NCBI GenBank assembly: GCA_003427395.1
Contig: BFEA01000241.1
Span: 362,323-385,367 of the forward strand
Direction: 5' to 3'
DNA from: Chara braunii
Lineage: Eukaryota > Streptophyta > Charophyceae > Charales > Characeae
DNA length: 23,045 nucleotides
Shown: positions 8,638 through 17,130 of the stretch, piece by piece
How the letters are laid out: each line of letters begins with the position of its first letter
How positions within the stretch are numbered: position 1 is the first letter of the stretch
Notes under the pieces: model-generated
The model's database searches: none
The model's input: only the letters and a program-made list of their open reading frames with translations
Told to the model about the DNA's origin: nothing
Made by a program: the position numbers and the translations under genes

Positions 8638-8736
8638 GGGGCAAGGTCCAACTTGCACGGATGACGAGATTCTGGCCGTTGATCTTTGCTATCTACGGTC
8701 AATATCGCTTAATCCGTGTAAGTGGGACCTAGCCCC
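8638..8736. mobile_element. 99-bp near-complete hairpin, MITE-like
   Basis: GGGGCAAGGTCCAACTTGCA at 8638 pairs with 8712-8736 (ATCCGTGTAAGTGGGACCTA then GCCCC) with four mismatches over 25 bases. Pairing continues inward (GGCCGTTGATC against ATCTACGGTCAA), giving a stem of about 46 positions with roughly 35 matches and a tiny loop. It lies about 320 bases upstream of the epimerase ATG. It could be a small MITE or a transcribed hairpin. Confidence 0.7.
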
Positions 8737-9058
8737 CGGATCAGTTTTGTGGGAGTGAAAACAGCAGATGCGGACGTGAGCATATTCCATTTTGCTCCCG
8801 TCATGCTGCCTCTGGTTGTGTACACTTTCCAGTCCTCGTCATCTCGAACCTCCACCCATCACAATTAAATTAATTAGTCGATGGTAGGTGGTCCCAGACG
8901 GCAGATCAGCTGGAAGGCGCGGCCGATGGCAGTCAGTGAGGCCAGACAATCAGTGGAAGCCCATCGGCTTCACGCTTCACTCTAGACGGGGCTTTGGCGG
9001 GGGGGACTTGGTGGCCCTTGGGCAGAGGTACAGGGGCCAGGCTTGGGCTTAAGTCTCC
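8737..9058 (+). promoter_or_regulatory. Presumed promoter / 5' leader of the epimerase gene
   Basis: The stretch between the hairpin and the ATG has no clear TATA box; the nearest AT-rich site is AATTAAATTAATTAG at about 8863-8877. GC content rises toward the ATG. The start site cannot be placed from sequence. The assignment rests only on position. Confidence 0.35.
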
Positions 9059-10282
9059 ATGGCAGCGACAGCGATGCACGGGCGCGCTCTTGCGCTGTCC
9101 CACCGCCACGCTCAGGTGGCCATCTCCGCCGCTCCAGGCAGGCGAGACGTGGGGGCTCCTCGTGGACATCTGCGTCCCCTTCCGGCGAGCCGTTGTTTTC
9201 CGGTGGGAGGCGAGGTCGGTAAGATCCCGGCCGCGATCCCGGCTGCGCTGGTGGCAGGAGGCGCTTGCGTGTGCTTCCGCCACGTCAGCGGACACGTGCT
9301 CTACACGCCGTCCCGCGCGAGACCGAGGAAGCCAGCGATGACAGGTGCCACGTCAGCAACCCCGCGCGCGGGCGCTGACGTGGCGGCGTCGGGGTCTGCG
9401 GCGGGTGCGCTTAACGAGGATTTCGCTGTCGGCGATTCCGTGAGAGTGGAGGAGGGAAAGGGGGGGCAGCCGAAGGTGGTGCTCACGCATCCCTCATCAG
9501 GCAGCTCGGCTGACGTGTACCTCCTGGGAGCCTGCGTGACATCTTGGCGCCTTCCCAGCGGGGAGGATGTTCTCTATGTCCGCCCGGATGCGGTGTTTAC
9601 GGGGGAAAAGCCCATCAGCGGCGGAATCCCGCACTGTTTCCCGCAATTCGGCCCGGGCAAGATGCAGCAGCACGGGTTCGCCCGGAATCTGACGTGGCAG
9701 ATCAGCGCCACGTCAGCCGATGTCCATCCGGACGACGGCGGACCGGTGGCTTCTGTCGAGCTGATCCTTGAAGATAACGACTACACCCGTTCCATGTGGG
9801 ACGCGTCCTTCCGCCTCAGTTACAAGGTCTCTCTCAAAGCCAATCAACTGGTCACTAGTCTAACGGTCGTCAACACCGGGGAGAAGGCGTGCGATTTCAC
9901 CGCCGCCTTGCACACCTACTTCAGCGCGGCGGCGGCAGAGGCCTCTGTCAAGGGACTGAACGGTTGCCGTTTTCTGGATAAGGATCCCGATCCCGTCAAT
10001 CCGAGACCGGGGGTGGAGGAGCACGAGGCTGTGAACTTTCCGGGGTTCGTCGATCGCATGTACCTGGACGCTCCCGCCGACCTGGTTCTCGAGACCGGCC
10101 TTGGCCGCGCCGTCGGGGTCCAGGCCCTCCAGGGGTGGAAGGACGCCGTCGTCTGGAACCCTCATCTGACAATGAAGGATTTCTACAAGGACTTCGTGTG
10201 CGTGGAGAACGCGAAACTGGAAAAGGTAGTGCTCTCGGCGGGTGACACGTGGCATGCGGAGATGCAGCTGACGCCGATGTAG
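9059..10282 (+). CDS. Glucose-6-phosphate 1-epimerase, probably organellar
   Basis: Encodes an aldose-1-epimerase-fold enzyme (hexose-6-phosphate mutarotase, EC 5.1.3.15) that interconverts alpha and beta glucose 6-phosphate. The single-exon ORF has 407 residues. Homology starts near residue 118. Seen motifs: GGIPHCFPQFGPG (188-200), QQHGFARN with the family His (H205), AALHTYF with the second His (H285), VDRMYLD (331-337), VVWNPH (364-369) and FVCVENA, whose E383 fits the family's catalytic Glu. It ends SAGDTWHAEMQL, the usual C-terminal strand. Residues 1-117 are rich in Ala, Arg, Ser and Gly and have few acidic residues before 118, suggesting a plastid transit peptide plus linker; an in-frame Met at 94 is an alternative start. 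The catalytic core is full length, with no break seen. The gene is much more GC-rich than its left flank, and its 3' end seeds the downstream G-box array. The family call is firm; the localisation is inference. Confidence 0.92.
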   Translation: MAATAMHGRALALSHRHAQVAISAAPGRRDVGAPRGHLRPLPASRCFPVGGEVGKIPAAIPAALVAGGACVCFRHVSGHVLYTPSRARPRKPAMTGATSATPRAGADVAASGSAAGALNEDFAVGDSVRVEEGKGGQPKVVLTHPSSGSSADVYLLGACVTSWRLPSGEDVLYVRPDAVFTGEKPISGGIPHCFPQFGPGKMQQHGFARNLTWQISATSADVHPDDGGPVASVELILEDNDYTRSMWDASFRLSYKVSLKANQLVTSLTVVNTGEKACDFTAALHTYFSAAAAEASVKGLNGCRFLDKDPDPVNPRPGVEEHEAVNFPGFVDRMYLDAPADLVLETGLGRAVGVQALQGWKDAVVWNPHLTMKDFYKDFVCVENAKLEKVVLSAGDTWHAEMQLTPM

Positions 10283-11320
10283 CCGCCGGCGCGGCTGGAC
10301 GGAGAAAAATGGTGTTTCGTTGATTGGCCCGGCGACACGTGGCAGAAGCGCGGACAGCATTGTAAAGGCAGAGCGGCGCTAAAACTGAACGAGATGGTAC
10401 CGCTTCAGCCTAGTGACACGTGGCAACGCGCAAATGTAATTCCTCTGCCTGTAGCCGTGAAGACAAATACGTAACATGGTGCTCTTTTGCTCTTCTGCCG
10501 GGTGACACGTGGCACGCACAAGATTCGCCAGGGTGGAGGTGACACGTGGTACTGCTTCCGCCACGGTTGACAAGTGGCACGCACAGGATTCGCCAGGCTG
10601 GAGGTGACAGGTGGTACTGCTTCCGCCACGGGTGACACGTGGCACGCACAGGATTCGCCACGTGGTACTGCTTCCGGCAGGTGACGCGTGGCAAGAGGCT
10701 ACTACCGCCTGGTGACACGTGACACGTGGCACAGTTCCCGCCTGGTGACACCTGACACGTGGCGCTGCTCCCGCTGGGCGACACGTGGCACTGATCCCGC
10801 CAGATGACACGGGAACACTGCTCCGCCAGACACGTCGTGCTGAGCACGCCAGGTGACACGCGGGATTGCTCCTCCTACGTGACACGTGGCACGTGGTACT
10901 GCTCCCGACGGGTGACTTGTGGCACGGGCAGATGAAGCTGCCACCGCTGTTGCCACGAAGACGGTGTCTCTTTGATTGGCGCGGTGACACGTGGCACGCA
11001 GAGAATGTTGCGGGGAGCAGACGGATGACTTCTTCCGCCTGGTGACACGTGGCGTGCAGACGTGAGGCAGACGCAGCTGTAGCCGTGAGGACGGAGCCGA
11101 AGACGGTGTTTCGTTGATTGGTCAGGTAACAAATGGCGCTCGCACAGGAGCTGACACGTGGCACGTCCATCTTTGCGGTGCTATGCCACTTAGAGTGATG
11201 CTCGCAGCATCACACGTGGCGCGCAGAGAGGAAGCAGACCTCGTCGCACGTGTGTGACAACGGGAGACCGAGGCGATGACTACACGCTCACCTCCTCAGC
11301 TCGCGACACGTGGCACGCTG
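10244..11320 (+). repeat. Degenerate tandem array on GACACGTGGC (G-box/ABRE-like)
   Basis: By eye the exact 10-mer GACACGTGGC occurs at 10244, 10334, 10415, 10504, 10634, 10721, 10754, 10780, 10881, 10986, 11044, 11153 and 11305. Variants lie at 10541, 10569, 10606, 10683, 10914 and 11211. Spacing is irregular, about 25-150 bases. Surrounding words such as GGCACGCACAGGATTCGCCA and CTGCTTCCGCC recur. The first copy is coding (GGTGACACGTGG encodes GDTW of the epimerase). Segments 10911-10995 and 11041-11130 repeat, in degenerate form, the gene's last codons plus its 3' flank (GGTGTTTCGTTGATTGG). CACGTG with flanking GGC is the core bound by plant bZIP and bHLH factors. Open frames across the array on the minus strand are a by-product of the repeats. 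Confidence 0.85.
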
Positions 11321-11359
11321 GGATGAAGTCTGAGACGGGCGCGGGTCTAAACAGTCAAA

Positions 11360-11465
11360 GGGCCTCGCTGCACAAAAGACAAAAATCATGGCCGTGTATC
11401 TTTCCATATTCTAGTGGAAGATTCACTCTCGTTTTGCAAATTTCGAGAGTAGTGCAGCGAGGCCC
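11360..11465. mobile_element. MITE family A, copy 2
   Basis: GGGCCTCGCTGCAC at 11360-11373 is an exact inverted repeat of 11452-11465. The interior shares AAAAGACAAAAAT, ATGG and GTGTATCTTTCCAT with the element at 7348-7473. The right arm reads TCGAGAGTAGTGCAGC; the matching inner part of the left arm is missing, so this copy has a small internal deletion. AAA flanks both ends and could be a 3-bp target duplication. It inserted just past the G-box array. Confidence 0.8.
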
Positions 11466-11469
11466 AAAG

Positions 11470-11838
11470 TCGCGCAGGAAAAGTGGCATTAGAATCGGTT
11501 CAAGGCTGCGAGTGTGTCGGGATCCAGACCGTCTGCGTCAAGGTGGATGTCCTGAGATCGACGCTGCCAAGAGTGCCGCACACCTGGCGCTCATTGTCCA
11601 ACAGGCCACGTGGCAAGAGTGTTCTCCGTTCTCAAGGAAACTCGAATTGAGGCTGAAGTAACGTATATATACTAATTCATACGGAGAGCGCGAATCTAGT
11701 ACACCTGCAATAACGAGAAAAGAGAGCTTCCACAAAAATGATAAGAGGAAAGAAAAAAAGAAAAGAAGCGGAAACCACAAGCGAACACACACGCTCACGC
11801 ACGCAGGCACGCACGTGCGCGAGGAGAGAGCGAGAAAG

Positions 11839-11841
<3 letters not shown>
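11470..11841. other. Gene-free segment between MITE and GA repeat
   Basis: No gene recognised. GCCACGTGGC at 11605-11614 is a palindromic G-box-containing site outside the main array. A TATATATA-type site occurs near 11664. Confidence 0.4.

Positions 11842-11911
<70 letters not shown>
11842..11911. repeat. (GA)n microsatellite
   Basis: About 35 uninterrupted GA dinucleotides, followed by a short duplicated GGGAGGGAGATTTGGCGA segment at about 11910-11949. Confidence 0.95.
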
Positions 11912-11916
<5 letters not shown>

Positions 11917-12035
11917 AGATTTGGCGAGAGAGGGAGGGAGATTTGGCGAATCTTTTCTGAACTCGTTTTAAATGCATATAAGAATGGGTTTGGAGATCAC
12001 TTATAGATATTCGGGGATTCGGGGATCGATTACAC

Positions 12036-12039
<4 letters not shown>

Positions 12040-12087
<48 letters not shown>

Positions 12088-12088
12088 A

Positions 12089-12152
<64 letters not shown>
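12040..12152. repeat. Compound (CA)n-(GA)n microsatellite
   Basis: CA dinucleotides with occasional AAAC interruptions (12040-12099) switch directly to GA dinucleotides (12100-12152). Confidence 0.95.
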
Positions 12153-12156
<4 letters not shown>

Positions 12157-12616
12157 GGTAGGTGCAATGACAGGTGCGACAATAGACTGGCTTGCGACTT
12201 CGAAAATTTGTTGGGCAGGGCGCTACATTCCGGGTATTGATCATTTTTTTAAACGTTTTTTTTTTTTTTTTTTTTTCAAATATTACATTACATTTGATTA
12301 AAATCTTTTTTCATGACTAACGGAAAAATTATTACCCAGATTATTATTTAAAAAAAACGCTCTATACACACAAAACAAAAATGTAATGCCACGCGAGCAC
12401 TTTGTCGTTAGCGCTAACAGTCACGACAGGCAAGTGGGAATAACACGTGATGCTCAGTATCCTTTTTTTTTTTTTAGTGAATAATAAAAAAGGTATACGT
12501 TCATGATGATGGGGGGTCGGAGTTTGTGGAAGACAGTTTCCAGATGCAAGGCTTGTTTTCCCGGAAGAAAAAGGGAAAAAAAAAAAAGAAAGGAAAAGGA
12601 AGAGGGAAAGAACGGG

Positions 12617-12778
12617 GCCAAAGTCCCACTAGCAGCGTTGAGTTTCCTCAACGCCTGAACTGGACGTGTTTGTGGCTATGGTGCGGTTGAGGAAACGTAA
12701 CCCGACCTCTGCACATGTCCTGAAACACGTTCAGATTCAGGCGTTGAGGAAATTCGACGCTGCTGGTGGGAGTTGGCC
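12617..12778. mobile_element. MITE-like element with about 45-bp TIRs
   Basis: GGCCAAAGTCCCACTAGCAG at 12617 continues CGTTGAGTTTCCTCAACGCC. The right arm 12733-12778, reverse-complemented, reads GGCCAACTCCCACCAGCAGC then GTCGAATTTCCTCAACGCC. The arms agree over about 45 bases with few differences. The interior (GTTTGTGGCTATGGTGCGGT, then TGAGGAAACG) is shared with a diverged relative at about 13347-13506. Both flanks are purine-rich. No target duplication identified. Confidence 0.7.
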
Positions 12779-13170
12779 GCGGGGAAGAAAAAAACAGGAA
12801 CTAAAAGAAAATGGCTGCGCTGTTAAGCGCAGGAGCACGATCTGTGTCTTTTTTTTAGGACTTAAACGATCTTCCCCCGAATAGAACGTACGGTCCTTGA
12901 CGCCGTATCTAGACCCAGTCTGCTTCTTGTCTAGATACAGCAGCTATAATGACGGGCTGTTCTGTTCGCGGAAAACAGTAGTTTTTGCTAAAAGAATAAA
13001 GAAAATGAGAACGCCCTACTTGGATGTTTCGTCCGTCTGAGTACCCCCCCCCCCTCTACCAAGTAAGCATCTGTACAATCCCACAGCTATAGACAGGAAA
13101 AAAGCATTCTCCTCGCAGGCCTACGGCAAAAACAAAACAAAAAACAAAACAAAACAAAAAAAAAAAACAC

Positions 13171-13266
13171 ATCCGGGCTTATCAGTCGCCAGCCCGGCCA
13201 CTTGTGGAAAGATGTTGATTGCTCCACTTGTGGCCAAAGGCATGGAATCAGACTATAAGCCCGGAT
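13171..13266. mobile_element. Short MITE-like element, 16-bp TIRs
   Basis: ATCCGGGCTTATCAGTC at 13171-13187 matches the reverse complement of GACTATAAGCCCGGAT at 13251-13266 with a single gap. Inside, GGCCACTTGTGG and CCACTTGTGGCC repeat directly. The element abuts an A-rich AAAAC tract on its left. Confidence 0.6.
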
Positions 13267-13346
13267 GCCATCCATGCAATCAGACTATACGATGGAGAAT
13301 ACAGACGTTGATTGAACCACCAAATCTACTCCTAGCTGAGTCGGGA

Positions 13347-13506
13347 TGTGTTTGTGGAGATGTGCGTTTGAGGAAACGCCATCCGGGAACCACCAAATCT
13401 ACGAGCTTAATCGGGACCGCGCTTTTCTGCACAGCTCCACAGACACGGCCAGATTCAGCGCTGTAGGAATCTCCACGCTGCGAGTAAGACGAGGCCCCAG
13501 GCCAAA
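13347..13506. mobile_element. Diverged relative of the 12617 element
   Basis: GTTTGTGGAGATGTGCGTTT then GAGGAAACGCCATCCGG parallels the interior of 12617-12778. CCAGATTCAGCGCTGTAGGA then ATCTCCACGCTGCGAG parallels its right arm. The left arm is missing or unrecognisable. The direct repeat AACCACCAAATCTAC occurs nearby at about 13316 and 13390. Confidence 0.45.
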
Positions 13507-13580
13507 AAAATTAATTGTGGATTTTTTGTGCCTTTTTTGAATCCCTATGTGATCGGGACAGCAGTAATCCTATGGAACAG

Positions 13581-13622
<42 letters not shown>

Positions 13623-13629
13623 TAATAAT
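13581..13629. repeat. (AAT)n microsatellite
   Basis: About 14 AAT triplets ending in GATAATAATG. Confidence 0.95.
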
Positions 13630-14336
13630 GTTTCCCAAAAAACTGCTGGCCGGTCACTTGTGGACATATCCTTTTTTTTTTTTTTCCGAGGGCCGCGCCA
13701 CACTTCGCGGCAGTGCAATACGAAGGCAGCACTTGAGGGATCGATCAGGCGAGGCCACCCCTTTGACCCCTCCATAGCCCGTTTAAAAAATAAATTTGAC
13801 ATCGTTGTGGCCCTATGGTGTCGTAGTGTTGGGGGGAAAAAGTAGTTGCAGAAAAGAGAGAAAGGAATATCGCAACCATTTTTTTTTTTATTTTTTTTTT
13901 CCCCAAACAATCAAATCAACTTTTTTTTTTTTTTTTTTTTTTTTTCAGCTCATTTGATAACGCACACCAAAAGAGAGGCCGGTAATCCTCTACAAACAAC
14001 CCGGAAAAGTATCAGAAGCGGTAATCTGTAGGCGTCGGGTGGAAATCCAGTGACAGAAATGGCCAAAACCAGACCGCTGTCCTGATATCCGCCGACCCTG
14101 GAAACAAAAGGTAAGCCTCAATCCTGCAAAAACCTCACAAACCTAAACAAAAACTTCCACAGGAAAACACAGACTCCACTACTTCAAATCAACTTTCAAC
14201 TTGTGATAGACTCAAAAAAAAAAAAAAAAAAAAAAACAGGAACGAAAAAAAACAGGAACGAAAAAAAACAAGAGGCTTTTTTAGACGGTAATAATCTCCC
14301 TCCCAATTAATTCCGATTTTCTAGAGGCTACGAGGA
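13630..14336. other. Gene-free, homopolymer-rich stretch
   Basis: Holds poly(T) runs (for example 13921-13945), a poly(A) run at 14214-14236 and a short tandem CAGGAACGAAAAAAAA duplication. No gene or structured element is supported. Confidence 0.5.
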
Positions 14337-14420
14337 AAATCAATGTCCCATCCCCCTTCTTTGCTCCTGTCCCCCCTCAAATCAATGTCCCATCCCCCTT
14401 CTTTGCTCCTGTCCCCCCTC
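14337..14420. repeat. Perfect 42-bp tandem duplication
   Basis: Two identical adjacent 42-base units, 14337-14378 and 14379-14420, each starting AAATCAATGTCCCATCCCCC. Zero divergence implies a recent event or an assembly artefact. Confidence 0.95.
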
Positions 14421-14985
14421 AGGAGAGAAGCTAGTCTATCTATGTCTCACAAGCCTGCTCTCAATGCGAATCGCAGAAATCCGTGAGCCATCCATACCAT
14501 ACCTTGAAAGCAACGCACGTGGCGCCCAAGGCTTCTACTAATATGAAGAGTGCAGCCAAATGCGATATTCAATTTGTCTCATAAGCGTTCAGATACTTCT
14601 CAGCAGAGCGTGCATGAAAATAGAAATCGCAAACTTCTCCTCATCTCCACAATTATGATAGATCACATGTCTTGAGTACCTTCTCTACAGTCCGTGAAGG
14701 ACATCCCCAATCATTAGAGATGCATTCGAGTGGCATGGCATCCTGGAGCCTCCTCCCCCCTCCTCCCCTCCTCCCCCCCCCACTTTTCCGAAACTGTTTG
14801 GGGGGGGGGGGAGAGGGAGAATCGGGGTTATGTGGGTTTAGCGTGGGCAGCATAATCATCTGCTAAGCGCAGGCTCGAAGATGACAGGACAAAGGAACGG
14901 TGCCGAGATCAAGAAACACATAGATTTCTTGATTTCATCAACATTTTGGCCTGGCTAAGGCCTATGTGGGCCAAATTAGTCAGTT
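14421..14985. other. Gene-free stretch with C-rich/G-rich foldback
   Basis: A CCT-rich tract (14748-14781) faces a G run at about 14801-14813 across a short spacer, so the DNA could fold back. A short ATCAAGAAA / TTTCTTGAT hairpin lies at 14908-14932. No coding sequence is recognised; the segment is downstream of the truncated kinase copy on the minus strand. Confidence 0.45.
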
Positions 14986-15009
14986 TCAATTTCGTTCAAG
15001 CAATAAAAA

Positions 15010-16080
15010 ATGTCCGTTTTGACAAAATTCCTGTTCAGGAATCACTGTGACAGTCGATTCTCCGGCTGGGTTAGTCACCCGGGGTCGCACCTCACCCGCG
15101 GTCGCAGCTCTGGACTCTTGGAGATGCAGGCCATGGCAACGTCCACCATCATGATGCTGCAAACAGCACACCAGTCCACATTGCTGCCCTTCTCATGGAG
15201 CTCTGCAATCTGGTGAATATGTTCCTTAAACGTTTCCCTGGTGGCTCGTGCTTATCCTCCCTCCTCTCATTACCTCCCTCCTCTCATTACCTCCCTCCCC
15301 TTGCCATCAGCCGTTGATGATGACCGGCCAAAGGGTTGTCTACCCATTATGAGCAGCTCCAAGAGGACTACCCCCGAAAGCGTACACATCTTTCTTGGTC
15401 GTAAGTGGGCATGAGGTGTAGTACTTGGGTGGTATGTACCCGAATGTTCCTGCCATGTGATGTGTCCATGGTGGAGCCTGACCACAACCGACCAAAAGTG
15501 CTCTGTCCCAGCCTTGCCAGTCCGAAGTCTGACAGAAAAGCCCTAACTGCCGGCTCAGTGCTGACGTACTTCTTTCCCTCCCCTCTCCCCCTTCACATCT
15601 GGATTGATCGTCCAGCAGTGCATTTTTGCTCCTGATGTCTCTGTCTCTGTGGATGACCCGTGGGTCTACAGTCTACTTCTCAGTGCTCTGCCGATCTGCT
15701 GGGCAACGGAGACTCTCTCCTGCCAGCTCGGCATTGCCGGCCATGTCATGCCGCTGGAGGCGGAGTTCTGCCACTGCTCAGCTCAATGCCATTCCCTGCG
15801 AGATTGCTCAGTGTGGCTCCCGTCCTCCGCTTTGTTGCTGAGTCGGTGCTTAGGGGCATCCGCTGTGGAGGTGATCCGTGAGCATTGCAACCGGGCGGCG
15901 CGGCCCTCGCTCTGCAAATGGGGAGTACACGATAAAAGACTTCCCTCCCTCCGCACAGTATCCGATGATGGTGCACAGGTGGCTGTGATGAAGTGTGCCG
16001 AGCACCTAGGCTACCACCAGAGTGGGCCCGGATCTCTTGCCCGGCCGGATTGTCAAAGATCTGCAGGTAGCATAAGGTCA
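15010..16080 (-). pseudogene. Truncated second receptor-kinase domain copy
   Basis: Minus-strand kinase subdomains appear in correct order but in shifting frames. About 16000-15904 gives VLGTLHHSHLCTIIGYC then AEGGKSFIVYSPFAERG (beta4-beta5 region). About 15724-15682 gives ERVSVAQQIGRALR (alphaE). About 15657-15610 gives VIHRDRDIRSKNALLDD (catalytic loop). About 15535 gives LSDFGLARLGQ (DFG). About 15440-15340 gives GTFGYIPPKYYTSC, KKDVYAFGVVLLELL and IMGRQPF (APE and alphaF regions). About 15165-15100 gives VDVAMACISKSPELRPR (alphaH-I). Stops and frameshifts separate them, and no N-lobe or ectodomain precedes the copy. The catalytic loop carries an extra Arg-Asp from a 6-base duplication (15637-15648). 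It is best read as a 5'-truncated tandem duplicate of the RLK kinase to its right. Introns could explain some gaps but not the in-frame stops. Confidence 0.7.
15256..15289. repeat. 17-bp tandem duplication
   Basis: CCTCCCTCCTCTCATTA occurs twice in direct succession (15256-15272 and 15273-15289), in the gap after the kinase IMGRQPF segment, consistent with relaxed constraint. Confidence 0.9.
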
Positions 16081-16389
16081 ACCTGGTAAACGCCGGCTTA
16101 TAATTGCATGCAAGCGTGTATGCAAGTGTGTCCACGCACTACCCCCACTATGATATGTTCTGCAACATGTAGAGTTAGTACATGATTATAACTTGAAAGC
16201 CAGCCCGCATCATGAAAGGAAGAGAAGAGGTTATTAAGCCATGCCGACCTTATCACACATCACCACAGCTCATCAGCTTTTGCGGATCGATGGCATACAT
16301 TCTTCCTGCAGGTTCCTGATTAATGTAGATAGTATTTGTTGTCGTCCTGTAGAATTACTCTTTTCATAATGACACTCGTCCGCATCCGC

Positions 16390-17130
16390 GGTCCCTGCTA
16401 CAGAATTTGTGGGAGATATGGCAGACCATGGCAATCTCCAACATTCCGCGAACAGCACGCTAGCTCACACTGCTGTCTCTCATGAGGACCCTCCCTCCTC
16501 GTCTGCCATCTGCTTATGCGTTCCGTAAACCTTTTCGCCTTGCCAGACTGAGCGTCTGTCGTTGTTGTGGGCTCTGGCATGACTGATTTTGCTGTGATGT
16601 CTGGGATCATGGCGGGGCCCAAGGAATCTCCATGCTCTTTGCCCACCCAGGAGACAAGACTTAGTGATCCCATCTCCTTCCGGGCCTCTTCTTTTTCACC
16701 CCCACCTCCTCCCTCACCTCCCTGTCATCACCCGGTGACCTGCGGAATGTTTTCTACGCATTTACCAGTTCCAAAAGAGCCACCTCGACCTCGAAAGCGT
16801 ACATGTCCTGCTTCAAGTTGGTCGGAAGATGGGTCAGCAGCTTGGTTACCTGGCAAATGACCCCTCCCTGGCCAATCGCTATAATATATTCTGTCCTGTC
16901 CTACCTCTCCCACAGTGGGTCCATCCTCCGGCAGCACATCAATGCTCTTGAATCTTGATGTCTCTGTCAACCACCTGCAGCCTGCAGGTCTACTTCTTCG
17001 TGAAGATAGCGCAGTGCTGGCGACTCTATCTGGCCAGCTCAGTGGAGCCGTCCACTACACATGGGCGGAGCCAGAGCTGCTACTGCTGCCCAGACTCTTT
17101 CTTGCCCAACGCTTGAGATGGTCAGAGGAA
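16390..17130 (-). pseudogene. Decayed kinase C-lobe of the RLK locus
   Basis: On the minus strand: LSWPDRVAS (about 17060) corresponds to alphaE. LQVVDRDIKIQ (about 16982) is a catalytic loop with the HRD His replaced by Asp. VLPEDGPTVGEVGQDR follows where the DFG segment would be, without a recognisable DFG. LKQDMYAF then ALLELV (about 16820-16760) is the alphaF region, and LEIAMVCHISHKF (about 16440) resembles the alphaH-I region. Frameshifts and stops are frequent. It lies downstream of the N-lobe at 17893-18228 in the same orientation, so together they probably formed one kinase. The key catalytic residues are not intact. Confidence 0.6.

Noticed and set aside
9860-10360. A 166-codon minus-strand ORF
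   Set aside because: Antisense shadow of the conserved epimerase coding sequence, with no motif of its own.
10379-11170. A 263-codon minus-strand open frame with repeated CHVSPGGS-like and PRVTCHQA-like units
   Set aside because: It is the reverse-strand reading of the GACACGTGGC array, which lacks stops by composition; unit spacing is irregular and there is no domain.
11795-12301. Arg/Glu, Ser/Leu and Thr/His repeat ORFs
   Set aside because: Pure translations of GA and CA microsatellites.
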